A stretch of DNA of 64,000 bases. Origin: Entoloma clypeatum. Taxonomy: Eukaryota > Basidiomycota > Agaricomycetes > Agaricales > Entolomataceae. Every line of letters starts with the position of its first letter. The first letter of the stretch is position 1. The stretch covers positions 1,054,001 to 1,118,000 of the forward strand of contig OY751489.1 in NCBI GenBank assembly GCA_963565915.1, read 5' to 3'. The position numbers and the translations under genes are program-made. The notes under the pieces are model-generated. The model did no database searches. It had not been told where the DNA came from and was given only the letters and a program-made list of their open reading frames with translations. Below are positions 46,751-58,019 of the stretch, one piece after another.

Positions 46751-46980
46751 CAAATTTTGCTTGGTGCTGGGCCCTCAGAGCGTTCTGTGAAAAAGACTGG
46801 TTTAAACCAGTCTGAACCAGTCTTTGGCCGGTCTTTCAAATCTTAAAATTCGGAGAGAACTGAGGACTGTTTGTGATTGAAAACCTTAAAACTTGAGACT
46901 GCGGTCTGGTCTCAATCTGGTTTGTTCAGGTCCGGTTTCTGTCTGGTTTTAGGTTCTTGAGACTGGACTAAGAAACACTA

Positions 46981-47140
46981 GGAGTGGCCGTTGGGCAGAA
47001 AGGAATGTGGTTGGATACGAGGGACGGCCGTTGGGCATGAAGGAACACGTTGGGCACAAAGGATGGCTGTTGGGCGCTAAGAAATATGCTTGAAAATGAT
47101 GAATGGCTGTTGGGCACAGGCCATTGGGCGCGAAGAAAGG
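46981..47140 (+). repeat. TTGGGC minisatellite, right outer part
   Basis: Continuation of the array at 44870 after the inserted element. It begins with the second copy of the 8-bp target duplication. The units become more diverged towards 47140. Confidence 0.7.
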
Positions 47141-47861
47141 TGGTTGGGTCAGACAATGTTGTCTTGATGATGTGGCAGGACTCACATATTTGGCCGTTGC
47201 TCTTGTTGGTCATGACCCCAAGGAACAGCTCTAAATATGTAAGTTAGTTAGTAGCAGATACATGTAGAAATGATGTTACTTACTTTAGGGCTCATGAATG
47301 CTTGTGGCATGGTGGTAGCATCACAGTGACGGTGGATTAAAAGAACAAAAGTTCGACTCAAGTACAAATGTGGTCACATGACTTTGTTGACATGACTTTG
47401 TCCATTGTTGAACTTTGATCAATGTTCACGTGCATTCATGCCATTTGTCCCGCATGGGCCTCCAAGTCCTACAATAAACTCAAACCTCTATTGACCAACA
47501 TTGCAGAGATAGTATAAAGGATATGTTATTACCATGTTGTATTTTTGTATATATTGTGTCAACATTCCAACTTGTCCAATATGATGGAACTTAGTCAGAA
47601 CTAGGTATTTAAGTTATTATACTATGGATAGAACTAGCAGTCGAGGCATGCTGTGATACTGTCGACACTATGGGTGCTATGGGATGCTCTCAGCTAAAGT
47701 GGGTTGCTATGGGATGCTCTCGGCTAGGTCAGGGTGCTATGACAGGCTATGGGAAAAATCAGGGTTTGCTGATGTGATGCATCAAAGGTGGCCAGTTGAA
47801 CCAGTGAGTATCGAACATTATCATATTGAATTTGATTTTTTCATTACTTTCCTAGATCGCC
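47141..47861. other. Unassigned sequence with short tandem repeats
   Basis: No domain. At 47670-47760 there are three or four loose repeats of GGGTGCTATGGGATGCTCTC. The 5' part of the DUF6589 gene should lie here but is not recognisable. Confidence 0.4.
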
Positions 47862-50842
47862 ATGAATATTATTAGCACGCTAAATTATTCGCGTTCCTCA
47901 CATGCCAACCTTCTACCATTGGCGGTTGGTCTTCTTTACTTTGGTTCATCAGCAAGCTACGATATCTTCTGCTACCATACCCAATTGGCTGGAATGCCAT
48001 CTTATAGCACTATCCTCTGTGTGATGCGTCCATTGTCCAATCACGAGGCCCAAGTAACCCTAACACATGGGCTCCGCAATGATACCGTCGGTGTCATTCG
48101 ACTTGACAATGCCCAAAATTATCATCTTCAACAGGATCCAGGTATTGGCTGTAAAAACAAAATCAACATTGGTCTTGCTGCGACGTACTATGAAATTGAA
48201 GATGTCGACATCAAAGCTTTTGATTTGCATGCAAAACAGAAGATTCTCTCAGATGGAAAACATCAGGAATTGGAGATGGACTCTTTCTTAGCGTTAATTG
48301 ACTCTGGTCACATTGAGAACATTGGGGTCTTGCAATGGATTCAAATGCTCGTAAATTATATTCCCCAGCTCTCTCATCACCAAGCACATGTCTCAATGTT
48401 ATACAGAACTCGTGTAGCAAAACAAAAACTCCCCACGAAACTGACAAAAACTCATCTGCTCGCATCCAGTAGCCACAGCGAGACTGTTCTCACTGACTTC
48501 AAAGCAGCACTTCTCGATTTCTTCGGACAGGTTGGCCAAACTCCGGAGGCATATGCAACTCAATTGTTTCCTGTCAGCGGCGATGGGTTGACATATGATA
48601 AGATGATTGAATTGAAGCAATACCTCCAGTTTCACAACAATGAGTTCGAGACGTTAGAGATTCTCGAGCCAATGCTAGAATGGTGGCACACTCTGTGGAT
48701 GGATCTCAGCTGCATCTTTGCCACCTATTGGGGCTTCCATCTCAATGATGATCCTTCAACACTTGGACACAGTGCAGCAAAAATCAGACACAAAAAACCT
48801 GCTAATCTACACAAGGTGGATTATTACCCCAATGTCCAATTGGCATATTTGATCCTTGATATATGTATGTTAGATTGCTGGAGGTGAGCATTTTTGTGAG
48901 CAGTTGATGACGGTCATTGTGAACTGACTATCGTCAGGCTCTACTATGACCAGTCCAGTATATTTGACTACTTCCAGCAACTTGCTGCTCAGGATTCTCT
49001 TCCCCAATTTGAAGGTCTCAAAGTGGCTGCTTTAAAGCTTTACAGGTCATATACAAGTTCTCGAGCTCAAGTCCGAGCAATGGAGGGCATGGTTTCTCCT
49101 GTTCAACCTTGTGGTTCTGCCTGGACAAAACCATGACCAGTGCCACCAGAGAAAAAATATGATACAGATGAACCATTTTCTGGTGATCAGGTGTTAGCAA
49201 AATCAATCTCGTTCATGTGGGAAACAATGCTCTCACAAGAAGCTGTTCTCGCAACAGCAGAAGGGGATGTTGGTCGACTTTATGAAGTCATCAAGGCAAT
49301 GCTTTTTACATTTGCGTTTGACACACTCTGTTAAGTAGGTGAAACGTCGGAGCTTCGTCGGATTCCGTCGGAGGTCGGATGTAGGACTGAGACCGGAGCG
49401 GAACTCCGGAAATGCAGAGGAACGACGAAGGGGAGGGATGTGGCTTCAATGTATGTGTTGCGCCGCCGTTTGTTGGATAAGGTGTCCCAATTTCAGGAGG
49501 TCGGAGGAGAGGTCGGAGGTGCAGAGGTTCTCGGAGAGATCTCAGTGAGAGACACATTGACGTGGAAGTGGTCGGACGACGTCGGAGATGTGACTCAGAC
49601 ACAGTACTGAGCTCGTTGAAGGGTAACGATGGAGGAAGAGCAGTAGATGAGGATGTCGTCGGCGTATCGTACCACGGCGAGGATCTCTGGCATGAACGGG
49701 GAGTAGAGGAGTGAACTTTGTTGATATTCAAACTGAGGAACTACAGGTATGGTATGAGTAAATATCTAAATGTGATTACTTTACGGAGATGGTCGGAGTA
49801 GGTCCGGAGTTGTGGCGTAAGTTGCCAGCGACTGTAACGAACATCAGAGATGTCGGTCAACGGACCATGTGGAAAAGGCGATGCATAAGTAAACAGAATA
49901 TGAATATGAAATGCATAAAGGCATGGAGTTATGAATATGAAATGCACGATGGCAATGTGCGGAGATGCGGAGGTAATGGATGTCCGGAATATCGGAATTG
50001 ATCGGAGATCATTGGAGCGGAATTGATCGGAATTGATCAGAATTGATTGGAGATGATCGGAGGTTGTTGGAGCTAGAATGGTATATAACACACTCTAACT
50101 ACACCAAATATCTTCTCAAGACAATCACCAATCTTGAGTTCGATTCATCCAAACAGTTACACATGGCACTTCTTAATCTATCCCTTGTCAATCTTACTGG
50201 CCATGAAGGGGGATTCTCTGCTGGTGACTTTGTTCAAGAGTACTTCAATCGCATCTTGGAGGCTGTCGTTCAGCGAAAAGGAGTTGAGTACGGCAATGAC
50301 TTCATCCAAAATCACTGGGCTCGCAATCTTCACCATATAGCATGCCTCAAAACATCATGGCTTGCAGGCGTTGGGCTCTCAGATTGTTCAAAGGCTCACA
50401 TGGGTGCCCAGATCAACCTGGAGGTGCAGATTCTCCTGTATAAGGAGGCAGAACTCCATTCATTCCGACATGGGTGCATTCTTGACAAGGACTTATTCAT
50501 AGATGATTTTGAGAGGGGTGAGATAAACTGCATGGTGGTAAATTGAAACAATGGATAGTGAAAACATCAAGAATGCATGGACTCAAGGACATGCAGGTAG
50601 TCATTGAAGAAGGAGCAGATGAGGAGGAGGTTGATGATGATGAGTCAGAAGGTGAAGAAGATGTATCTGAAGTGGCAGACAGATCGTCAAAATTTGGCGT
50701 GGCACAGATCATTGACAATCAACTAGTACTCACTCTAATCAACATTGAGGATGTTGCACGGAAGGTCATCAAGCTGGCAGAGGTGGAGGAGGCTGAAAAT
50801 GTTGATGATGTGAACTCAAGTGATCAGGGCAAAGACAATTAG
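47862..50842 (+). pseudogene. DUF6589-domain protein, interrupted
   Basis: Basidiomycete DUF6589 family, massively repeated in mushroom genomes; function unknown. Core: GDGLTYDKMIELKQYLQFHN, EILEPMLEWWHTLWMDLSCI, a splice W-R-L-Y-Y-D at about 48885-48936, VAALKLYRSYTSSRAQV. An in-frame TGA follows at 49134 (probably a former CGA), then ATAEGDVGRLYEVIKAMLFT. The gene is interrupted by a solo LTR at 49329-50090 and resumes with THSNYTKYLLKTITNLEF, LVNLTGHEGGFSAGDFVQEY, GNDFIQNHWARNLHHIACLK and AELHSFRHGCI. A further frame change near 50535 leads to GGKLKQWIVKTSRMHG and an acidic tail to 50842. The N-terminus is missing. Non-functional. Confidence 0.74.
49329..50090. mobile_element. Solo LTR (762 bp)
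   Basis: Ends TGTTAAGTAG ... TATATAACA with TG..CA and inverted TGTTA/TAACA termini. It is flanked by a 5-bp duplication CACTC (49324-49328 and 50091-50095). The interior is rich in GGAATTGATCGGA and GTCGGA repeats. It has no internal retrotransposon sequence, so it is a recombination product of a full element. It is inserted in the DUF6589 coding region. Confidence 0.82.
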
Positions 50843-50935
50843 ATTTCAAGTTAAGACCTACTGCCATTATTTTGACAGGTGGTCTTCCACTTATAATATG
50901 AATTAGCCTTTAATCATCTTCGAAATTCAGGTGAC

Positions 50936-52978
50936 TTACCGCATGTCAATACGAATTTTGAGGCCTGTCAACAATGTGTTTTTGCCTGCTGTTCCAAGAC
51001 CCTCTGTATCAGATGTCTCTGAGTCGGTAGTAGAGTCACTATCTTCAGACCGTGAGTTGGATGCATATCCAGCAGCAATTCTGCTGCTAATTGCTGCTTT
51101 TTTGTGGCTCGTTTCTCCCTTACCAATACCTTTGCCTTCTTGCATATGTCATCAAACACCTCATGCAGGCTTCGAATTACTGCCAGAAGATTTGCCCCCA
51201 ACAGCGCAATGTGAGGAATATTAGATGTGAATGGCTTGAGGAGTATGGAGGCGGCTGCAGGCAGGGTAGCTTCATCGTCAAATAGTGGTGAGATAGCAGC
51301 ATTGCTGAGAACTGTTGGGACACCATCGAGAATCTTCCCGATCACGACATCAGGGAGAAAGGACTGTACTGGGAGCATTCCTGTACTCTGTTCATTCCCT
51401 TCCAGCCACAGCTCCTTGTGACACTGCACCAGGTGCCGATAACCAATTTCCCACATCGCCTTCATAACATGAGTTTTCATGGGATGTCATTTCTTCCTTG
51501 CTGTAGGCTTGACTTGACTCTCGGTAGGCTCAGGTTGACATCCACTGCAGTTGCAAACACTGTGGCAAATAAAAGGGGGGTTGAGAGCACATGTTGTACA
51601 TGTGTCACAGCATTGGGAATCAGTCTCTAAATTATCAAACTCACAGTCGATTTCTGTGGGAATGCAATCAGTAGTGATGACCCTTGCTAATCCTATATCC
51701 ATCTCCTCCTTTTCCTGGTGAGTATTTCATTCACCCTTCATCTTCAAAGTCTTGGTTTTCTTTGTACGTTTTGCAGGCAGTTGTGATGACTCGTCCCTGG
51801 TCAGCTCTTGGGCATGCACCATCAAGGACTGTGACATGTACATTATAATGTGGGGGTGTTTTACCCTGCTCCGATCACACCCAACTCATCCCGCTTTTTG
51901 CCAGAGATCGTCGAGATTGTGAGGGTCGATTACAACCACTGTTTCAAAATCAGATATGTTGACACCAACGGAAAGCTTGTCTGTTGCGCTTGTAATCTTC
52001 AAATGATCAGATCCTTCGAGAAGCTCAAGTGTGCTGGAGTTGTACTTGGGGGAGTTTAGGGAGTTGAAAAGACAGATTTTCTGCTCAAGTAGATTGCCCT
52101 GAGGATCCAAGTGCCAGAGGTAGACAGCCAGTGCAAAACCAATGTGGATGGTCGCACAGAAGATGAGAACTTTACCATTCTCATGAAGAACCCAATTTAA
52201 TTGCAGGAAGCGCTCCCGATGGGGGTGCAGGGTACGGACAATGATTTGACAGTCTGGCCGGGCGTTTGAACATCAGATGAGATGGAAATCACCTTGCTTG
52301 AGGCCAAGAAAGGAGAAAACTGAGTCCATCCAGGCTCCTTTTCATAGAGTTGCCATTAGCCCAATGAACACAACTTTTTCAGGGAGGCAAGCACGCATCA
52401 ACCCAATTTGCTGGAAGGCTGGATGGAAACTCACTCCCCAGATGATCAAGAGATGGATCTCATCAGTCGCAAGAGCATATATATGATCTTTGAATCCATT
52501 TCTCTCCAAAAGACCCTGAAAGCCTGTAGTCAAGAGCATTTCTGGAGAGACAATGATTATGGCCACACCCTCAGATACAATGTTCCAAATATTCTTGTCC
52601 TGTTGTTTGGCATCAGATTTTGTCACAGAATTGACAGCTTTAGCTGTCAAACCAAAACTGATCATCTTCTTCTCCTGGATACATCTCGTAAGTTTAAGGG
52701 TGTGAAATACAGCTTCAATGGCATGCCTGATCCTCCTCTAGGGCTGTAGTAGGTGATATGACCACAATTACTGGGTGTTTTGGGAACTGGAAGTTTGGTG
52801 GACAGAGTGCAGGATCTTCAGTCAAAGCTTGAAAAACGTGCAATAACACATATATATAGCCCAATTTTCCTGCTCCAGTTGCAATGATAGCAATGATATC
52901 GACCCCCTCGAGGCATTGAGTGATGCCATCCAGTTGATACTGTACTATTTCGACCAAGTGTTCAGTCACATGTCTCAC
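50936..52978 (-). pseudogene. RecQ-like DEAD-box helicase, near-intact but with nonsense codons
   Basis: From 52978 leftward: MRHVTEHLVEIVQYQLDGIT, then IIATGAGKLGYIYVLL (Walker A position with Leu instead of Ser/Thr after GK) and VIVVISPTTALEEDQ. A GC-AG intron at about 52677-52723 leads to EKKMISFGLTAKAVN. Next are ATDEIHLL (motif II, DEIH), WGVSFHPAFQQIG and FIGLMATL (motif III), then SNARPDCQIIVRTLHP, KVLIFCATIHIGFALAVYLW, ATDKLSVGVNISDF and LWQKAGRVGCDRS (motif VI, with Cys where Arg is expected). A Cys-rich segment (CCDTCTTC, CHSVCNCSGC) and a helical tail follow. TGA codons at 52273-52275 and 51487-51489 stand where the family has Arg (CGA). This is the expanded basidiomycete helicase family often found among repeats. 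Confidence 0.75.
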
Positions 52979-53226
52979 CTGACTGTGAACTGAACACCGT
53001 CATGGAAATGTCACAGGTCACAATCGGTTGTGAACACTTCAAAAAGTGGGTCACAAATGACTCAAAAACGGCCAGTTTTGAGTTTTCTTTGCGTTCTGGG
53101 GATCTTATCTTTCAAATGTGAGAAAAAGTCAGGGAAATCAAAATTATTCTGACTTTGGTGAAAATTGCTACATATCCCACATGTTTTCTGCACCATACAA
53201 CTTTGCCTTTTGTTTGTCCGATGGCC
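52979..53226. other. Spacer between transposase and helicase
   Basis: Short AT-rich stretch containing repeats of TGAACAC and TCACA. Probably the promoter of the helicase and 3' end of the transposase. No gene. Confidence 0.4.
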
Positions 53227-55577
53227 TCATCCTAGCAACTGGGGTGCGGCCTCTTCATCACCATTTGCTGTGTCAATACCTTCAGCCAGGCCTTGTCGCA
53301 CAACATAACCATTGTTGTCTACAGCAAATCCATCATCAAGTGCAGTCCCATCCGAAACCAAGTGATCAACAAGGATTTCAGTTGGGACATCCACATCGTC
53401 CAGAATGCTAATTTCGGTTGAGAAAGCTGATTTCTCAGTCTCATCAAGAACAGGTTCTTGTTGGTAAGTGAGTTCTTCATGAAGCTTTTGGTTTGTGAGA
53501 GGGAGATTGCAGAGCATTGCCAACATCTCGTCGCCAATGAGGCTTTCCTGCGAACAGCTGAATTTGCCAATTCTGCACATTTCAAAGGCCTTCATCCTAT
53601 TGTTAGCATCTTCCTGAGGGGAACCATTGGAATTCTAATCACCTTTTTCACTAGGCCTTTGTCATTCAACTCTTGATATGCCCGTACCATCCATCCAACA
53701 GTACAATCATGAAGTGTGCCAATGCAGACATTGAGCATACCACCAGGTCACAATGTGCTGAACGTCGAAGGCTTAGCTTCATCACATGTTGGATCCCAAC
53801 ATCTAGGGGTTGCCATACACCCATACACCCTCCTGGAACAAGGAGGGTTGTGATATTTTTGTGCGTCTTCTTCATCTATTGTCAAAACTCCTTGGACTTA
53901 TGAACCAACCAACAGTCAATTTTCCAGAGCGAGACTTAGGTCTTTGAAAGACCAAGCTCTTTTTTTTTCTTGTCAAAATATGGCACAATGATTTTGTTAA
54001 TGAGTTTCTTCATTCTGTCCATTGTCAACTAGTAAGTCCCTGACTTTGATGGTTCAAATTTAAATCCAAGCTTCCGCGCTTCTTCCATTCCGGGTGCATT
54101 TGGGGATGGGCATGATGTTGTCATCTGGCCATGGAAGATGGCCTGGAAGGGTAGCAGTTCCCCACTGGCAGAAATCAATGGAACAAGGGTGAAAGCCCAC
54201 TTTTTGTCCTGTCCTTTACTTTCAACCTGTTTTCCCCTGCTTTTATTCCATGTTGTCTTCGTTCCTTGCTGATATACCAACTGGGTTTGATCAGTGTTGA
54301 CGTGCAATTCCGCTGGCATTCCATGGTCACGGATGATGAATGCCTCCCATATGTATGCCTTGTGCAGGATTTCTTCATAGTTGATGGGGGGCTTTTGCGC
54401 TGCTCGTGTTGCATGCTGCATACTCCAGGAGAGTTTTGTATGCAAGAATTTTCGGACAAATGATTCTGAGCAACGAAAGTAGCTCCCATCTGACATCTTT
54501 TGTCCAAACAACATGCTATGGTCCTTCTTGATCAAGGCAATCATAATGGCTCAAACCAAAACAAGGGTAAGGGGAACTCCTGCATGTCGTAAGTTCATGA
54601 GTTGACTGCTGATGTTTTCTATTAGCTCTGGATATGGATCCTAAAAATGGTGGTGAGCATTACAATGTTTTTTTCGAATGAAATGTTTGACATACCAATA
54701 CTCCAGCTCACGTTGACTGTCCACCAGGTGCATATTCACTTGGAATGGATGCTAGTATGTTGTCCTTTCATTTGAAGACACCTTTTGTGCACGATTCTCA
54801 ATCCACCCACCAACCAAGGACCTGCTCTTGCAATCCTGCAAAAACCTGAGGACTGATCTTTCTCGCCTCCTTCAAGATATCCTGTTGTCGCCATGGATGA
54901 CCGACCCTTGCTACTGCCGCATTGAGATGTGTCCAGATGAGTGGATTCCTCCAATTTGTCTGTTTTGCATCTTCTTTTGTATGCTTTGCTTTCTGCCCTT
55001 GTGGCTTGTTCTTCTTCTTCATGTCTTCTTTGAACTGGCGACGAGGACAGGAGAGTTCTGGCATATTGTCGACATCATCATTGTCATCCAAGTCCTGCAT
55101 CTGCTTCTGTCAAAGTCAGTCATTTATACTTGAGTTATCATTCAAGCCACGCACCCGTTTTCTCGAATTGGGATCAGCTGTCCTCTCCCCCTTTTCAGTT
55201 GCACGCTGCTTCTGCTTTTGTATTCTATTGCCTTCACAAATGCATTCAGCTCTCTTCTCAGCCTCAATTGCAGCTTCCTGTTGGCGTTTTTCGTTCTCGA
55301 AGTTTAGTTCATCCCACATGTGAGCCATTCAATCTTGTTTCTCCTCGTGAGTTTCTTTTGAAAAGAAATCAGATAGTTTTTGTTTCTTCACAGGAATGGG
55401 TGTGTTGTTGCAATCTGATGTGGAGTCCTGATCAAGTCTTTCCTCAAGGACTTGGTCATTGTTGCCTGTGTCGGGCTTGATGATCTCCCTGTCTGTGCTC
55501 GCAGCCCTTGGTGGTGAATCACATCTGTTGACCTCAGAGGATGCGGTATCTGCTGGATCCTTGATGGGGAATGGCAT
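53227..55577 (-). pseudogene. DDE_1-superfamily transposase, decayed
   Basis: From 55577 leftward: acidic N-terminus (MPFPIKDPADTASSEVNRCD), KKQKLSDFFSKET, then a TGA at about 55328 in place of Trp (EEKQD-stop-MAHMWDEL). A coiled coil follows, then NWRNPLIWTHLNAAVARVGH (DNA-binding region), a helical region (KKDHSMLFGQKMSDGSYFRC, KLSWSMQHATRAAQK) and the catalytic core: VNTDQTQLVYQQGTKTTWNK (first Asp), WAFTLVPLISASGELLPFQA, then TAG in place of Trp near 54029. The third part has MKKTHKNITTLLVPGGCMGV and WQPLDVGIQHVMK (last Asp). Then comes an acidic tail to 53227. Two introns are likely. Same strand as the helicase; together they look like genes of one former element. Confidence 0.76.
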
Positions 55578-55604
55578 TTTGAATGTGAAATCGACGGAGG
55601 GGAA

Positions 55605-56060
55605 TGGATGTGAACCAGTTTTGAGACCGGACCGCGGTCTCAGTCTTTAAGGTTTTGCATTACCAGCGGTCTCTGGTTCATCATTTTCCAGGATTCTTAG
55701 AGACTGCAAGAAGACTGGTTTAAATCGGTCTTCAACTGAAAATCACCCACAGTAGGTCTACTCACCAACTGCGGTCTTTTCTTTGCGTTTTTCAATGTAT
55801 TATTAGTTTCTTGGGTGATTTCATCAGCTGTCAGTGTCAAAAGAATATCAAAATAAATCGATATTCAACCGTGGTAGGTGAGTCTACCTACCGCGGCTTT
55901 TTTTGGAATTTTATTTTATGTCAAAAGATCATCAAATACATTAAAGAAACTCAAAAAAACCGCAGTAGGTGAGTATACCTACTGCGGCTGATTTTCTGTT
56001 GCAGACCAGTTTAAACTGGTTCAAACCGGTTCGGTCTCACCATGTAGGTCAACCAAGACC
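55605..56060. repeat. Palindrome-rich region upstream of the transposase
   Basis: Three imperfect palindromes of about 28 bases share the core CCGCAGTAGGT ... ACCTACTGCGG with a 6-base loop, at about 55746-55775, 55867-55897 and 55962-55990. The left part (55605-55745, GAGACCGGACCGCGGTCTCA, TTAAGGTTTT, GACTGGTTTAAATCGGTC) resembles, in reverse complement, the 3' end of the hAT-like elements. The right end contains TTTAAACTGGTTCAAACCGG. Possibly a further relative of that element family. Confidence 0.6.
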
Positions 56061-56109
56061 AGTTTATAGCAGTTCAGTCCGGTTTTTTTTCCTTTTGAGT
56101 ACCATGAAA

Positions 56110-56511
56110 TGTTACGGACTCTACGGTATGAGGACCACATCATATCTTTTATCTATCATCCGAACATGGCGCCCTCTTATGAACTTACTATGTCTAATAT
56201 CTACTTTCGCAACCTTAGATTCCCAGTCTGACTCACTACCTTACTTTGTCATCCCCTTTAGTATACTTCGCTCCCGCGCTGACTCACCTTCCACAGTCAG
56301 CTGGCTCACTGTACATAGCCTTCCGCAGTCGCCTTACTCATGTGCACTGCCTTCTGCTGTACTGACTCATCCGCTACCGCCTATAGTCAGTACCTATATA
56401 AACCCTCTGTAGCATAGTTAGATTCCTTAGATTTAGCAATCACTTTGCTCTTCGCCTTTCCACTTCCTGCATACTCTGCCCGAACCTTGGAACGGTTTGT
56501 TAAGCATAACA
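56110..56511 (+). repeat. Gypsy 5' LTR, copy 2 (402 bp)
   Basis: TGTTACGG ... CATAACA, the same length as the LTR at 41458 and closely similar. It has the same TATA box (CCTATATAAACC) and TTCCGCAGTC repeats. Confidence 0.85.
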
Positions 56512-56574
56512 AGTTGCTAAATCTCGTTAGGTTCACCCAGAGCGAAGAGAGCAACTACCAGATGAATCAAGACA

Positions 56575-56966
56575 TTGCGCTTCTTTGAAGACTTCACCAG
56601 TAACCCATTCAGCACGCCAGAAGCCCAACAGGAGGAGCTAAGTCCTCGAGACAGTATTGATTTTATGCTCATCCAGCAGTACATCGAATCGGAAATCCGT
56701 CGCATCCTACAGCAGGTGCTTGACAAAGAACTAGACAATGATGAGCATCGCCCCCACGGCGAAATAGCAGAGAGCATCCATCTTGCTTGGCAACACCAGA
56801 TCGCGTGCTATAACACCCAACAGAACGAACTCAAAAGCTTTTGCATTCAAGAAGGACCTCAGACAGGTCGGATCACAGAGATCAGAGAATTTATTGGTGT
56901 CCAGACAACTGTTATCAGAAGATTGATTAGGACACTCACATTGAGACGTCCCAGAGCCACATCATC
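56575..56966 (+). CDS. Small first frame of gypsy copy 2
   Basis: MRFFEDFTSNPFSTPEAQQE and a helical acidic segment (SEIRRILQQVLDKELDNDEH) precede gag in another frame. The frame stays open over the start of gag to 57300, but the part after 56967 is a shadow of gag. The same frame in copy 1 (41920-42310) has stop codons. Likely a leader protein of the retrotransposon. Confidence 0.45.
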
Positions 56967-58019
56967 ATGTCTTACTCAAAGCAGCAGATCTATGCCCACT
57001 TCACCACTGAAGAGCAACAGACCGAGTACAACCGTTGGGCACAGAATGAGAGACTTGATCCCTTCATGCGACCAACAGATGCACAGGAACAGAGATTCCT
57101 TAGAGATTTACAGAGGAAATACCCTGAACGTTTTGCCACCGATTCCACCGACGAGTCCCCTGACAAATTTACTTTTGACTCCGCGCAGTCAGATATCGAA
57201 CAGACGCCTAGAACAGGGACTCATTTTCAATCCTTACCTGTATCCCGAACCCCATCTTCATCCCAACAACCCGACTCCTCTTCTCCTCCGCAGACTCTAA
57301 ACATGGCAGAAGCTCCGGCTGTACAAACAATGGATACATCCAAGATCATCAAGGATCCTGGGATGTTCAAGGACAGATACACCTTTGATGAGTGGTGGAA
57401 GGCCATCAAACTATACATCAGGTTCCAAAAGAGCCTCACAGACAATCAGAAGATTCTTGCGGTGCTATCCCGCATGATGGAAGGGTCCGGCAGACACTGG
57501 GCCAGTAACAAGTTAGACGCTATTGCTGTTGACAACAAGAACATCACCTGGCTAGGTTTTTCCGATGATATCGCCACACGATTCTCCATCGCCAACAAGT
57601 CGGTCACTGCCAAAGCAAGACTCGAAGTCCTGAAACAAGAGAAACGTACCGTTGATGAATTCTTGGATGAATTCGAAGAACTCTTGAAGCTTTCAAACCT
57701 TGGCGAAGAAACTGGGAAATACATCCTAGAGAAGAACGTCAACCGCAGAATCTCTGAACAAGTGGCTAGCGATGGCAAGACGTACACCGATTACGCAAAG
57801 GAGATCCGAAACAAGGGACGACAGATGGAAGGACACACACTGGTCATCCGAGGTGGCGGCGACATGCGCACCGGATCAGGTACCACTTATGGTGGTCAGG
57901 GCAAGGCCATGGAGATCGACAAAGCAGGAGTAGCCCGTTGCTACAACTGTCAACGCTTCGGTCATCTGGCTATTAGCTCAGCTCAAAACACAACGAGGAC
58001 CAAAGGTCATCCGACCTGA
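56967..58019 (+). CDS. Gypsy gag, copy 2
   Basis: Gag from MSYSKQQIYAHFTTEEQQTE through the gag domain (DRYTFDEWWKAIKLYIRFQK, KLSNLGEETGKYILEKNVNR) to ARCYNCQRFGHLA. The zinc knuckle starts correctly (C-x2-C-x4-H) but the last Cys is lost, and the frame soon ends at 58019. It reads straight through the position where copy 1 has TAG. Confidence 0.82.
   Translation: MSYSKQQIYAHFTTEEQQTEYNRWAQNERLDPFMRPTDAQEQRFLRDLQRKYPERFATDSTDESPDKFTFDSAQSDIEQTPRTGTHFQSLPVSRTPSSSQQPDSSSPPQTLNMAEAPAVQTMDTSKIIKDPGMFKDRYTFDEWWKAIKLYIRFQKSLTDNQKILAVLSRMMEGSGRHWASNKLDAIAVDNKNITWLGFSDDIATRFSIANKSVTAKARLEVLKQEKRTVDEFLDEFEELLKLSNLGEETGKYILEKNVNRRISEQVASDGKTYTDYAKEIRNKGRQMEGHTLVIRGGGDMRTGSGTTYGGQGKAMEIDKAGVARCYNCQRFGHLAISSAQNTTRTKGHPT

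Larger units (their letters stand above)
45040..46980. mobile_element. Non-autonomous hAT-like element, copy 1
   Basis: Ends TAGTGATTGAAAG ... AAACACTA, flanked by a perfect 8-bp duplication GGAGTGGC (45032-45039 and 46981-46988). Inside, in order: a GGTTT/CCGG-rich end, the TTGGGC minisatellite, an AT-rich body without coding frames, a tRNA-like A/B-box segment and a second GGTTT-rich end (TTTAAACCAGTCTGAACCAG). The whole is colinear with the element at 58606. The 8-bp duplication and short TAGTG ends fit the hAT superfamily; KDZ-type elements also make 8-bp duplications, so the superfamily is not certain. Confidence 0.75.

Noticed and set aside
56575..57300. Reading the 241-residue frame of gypsy copy 2 as one protein
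   Set aside because: Its second half overlaps gag in another frame and is a shadow; only the part before 56967 has independent support, and copy 1 has stops there.
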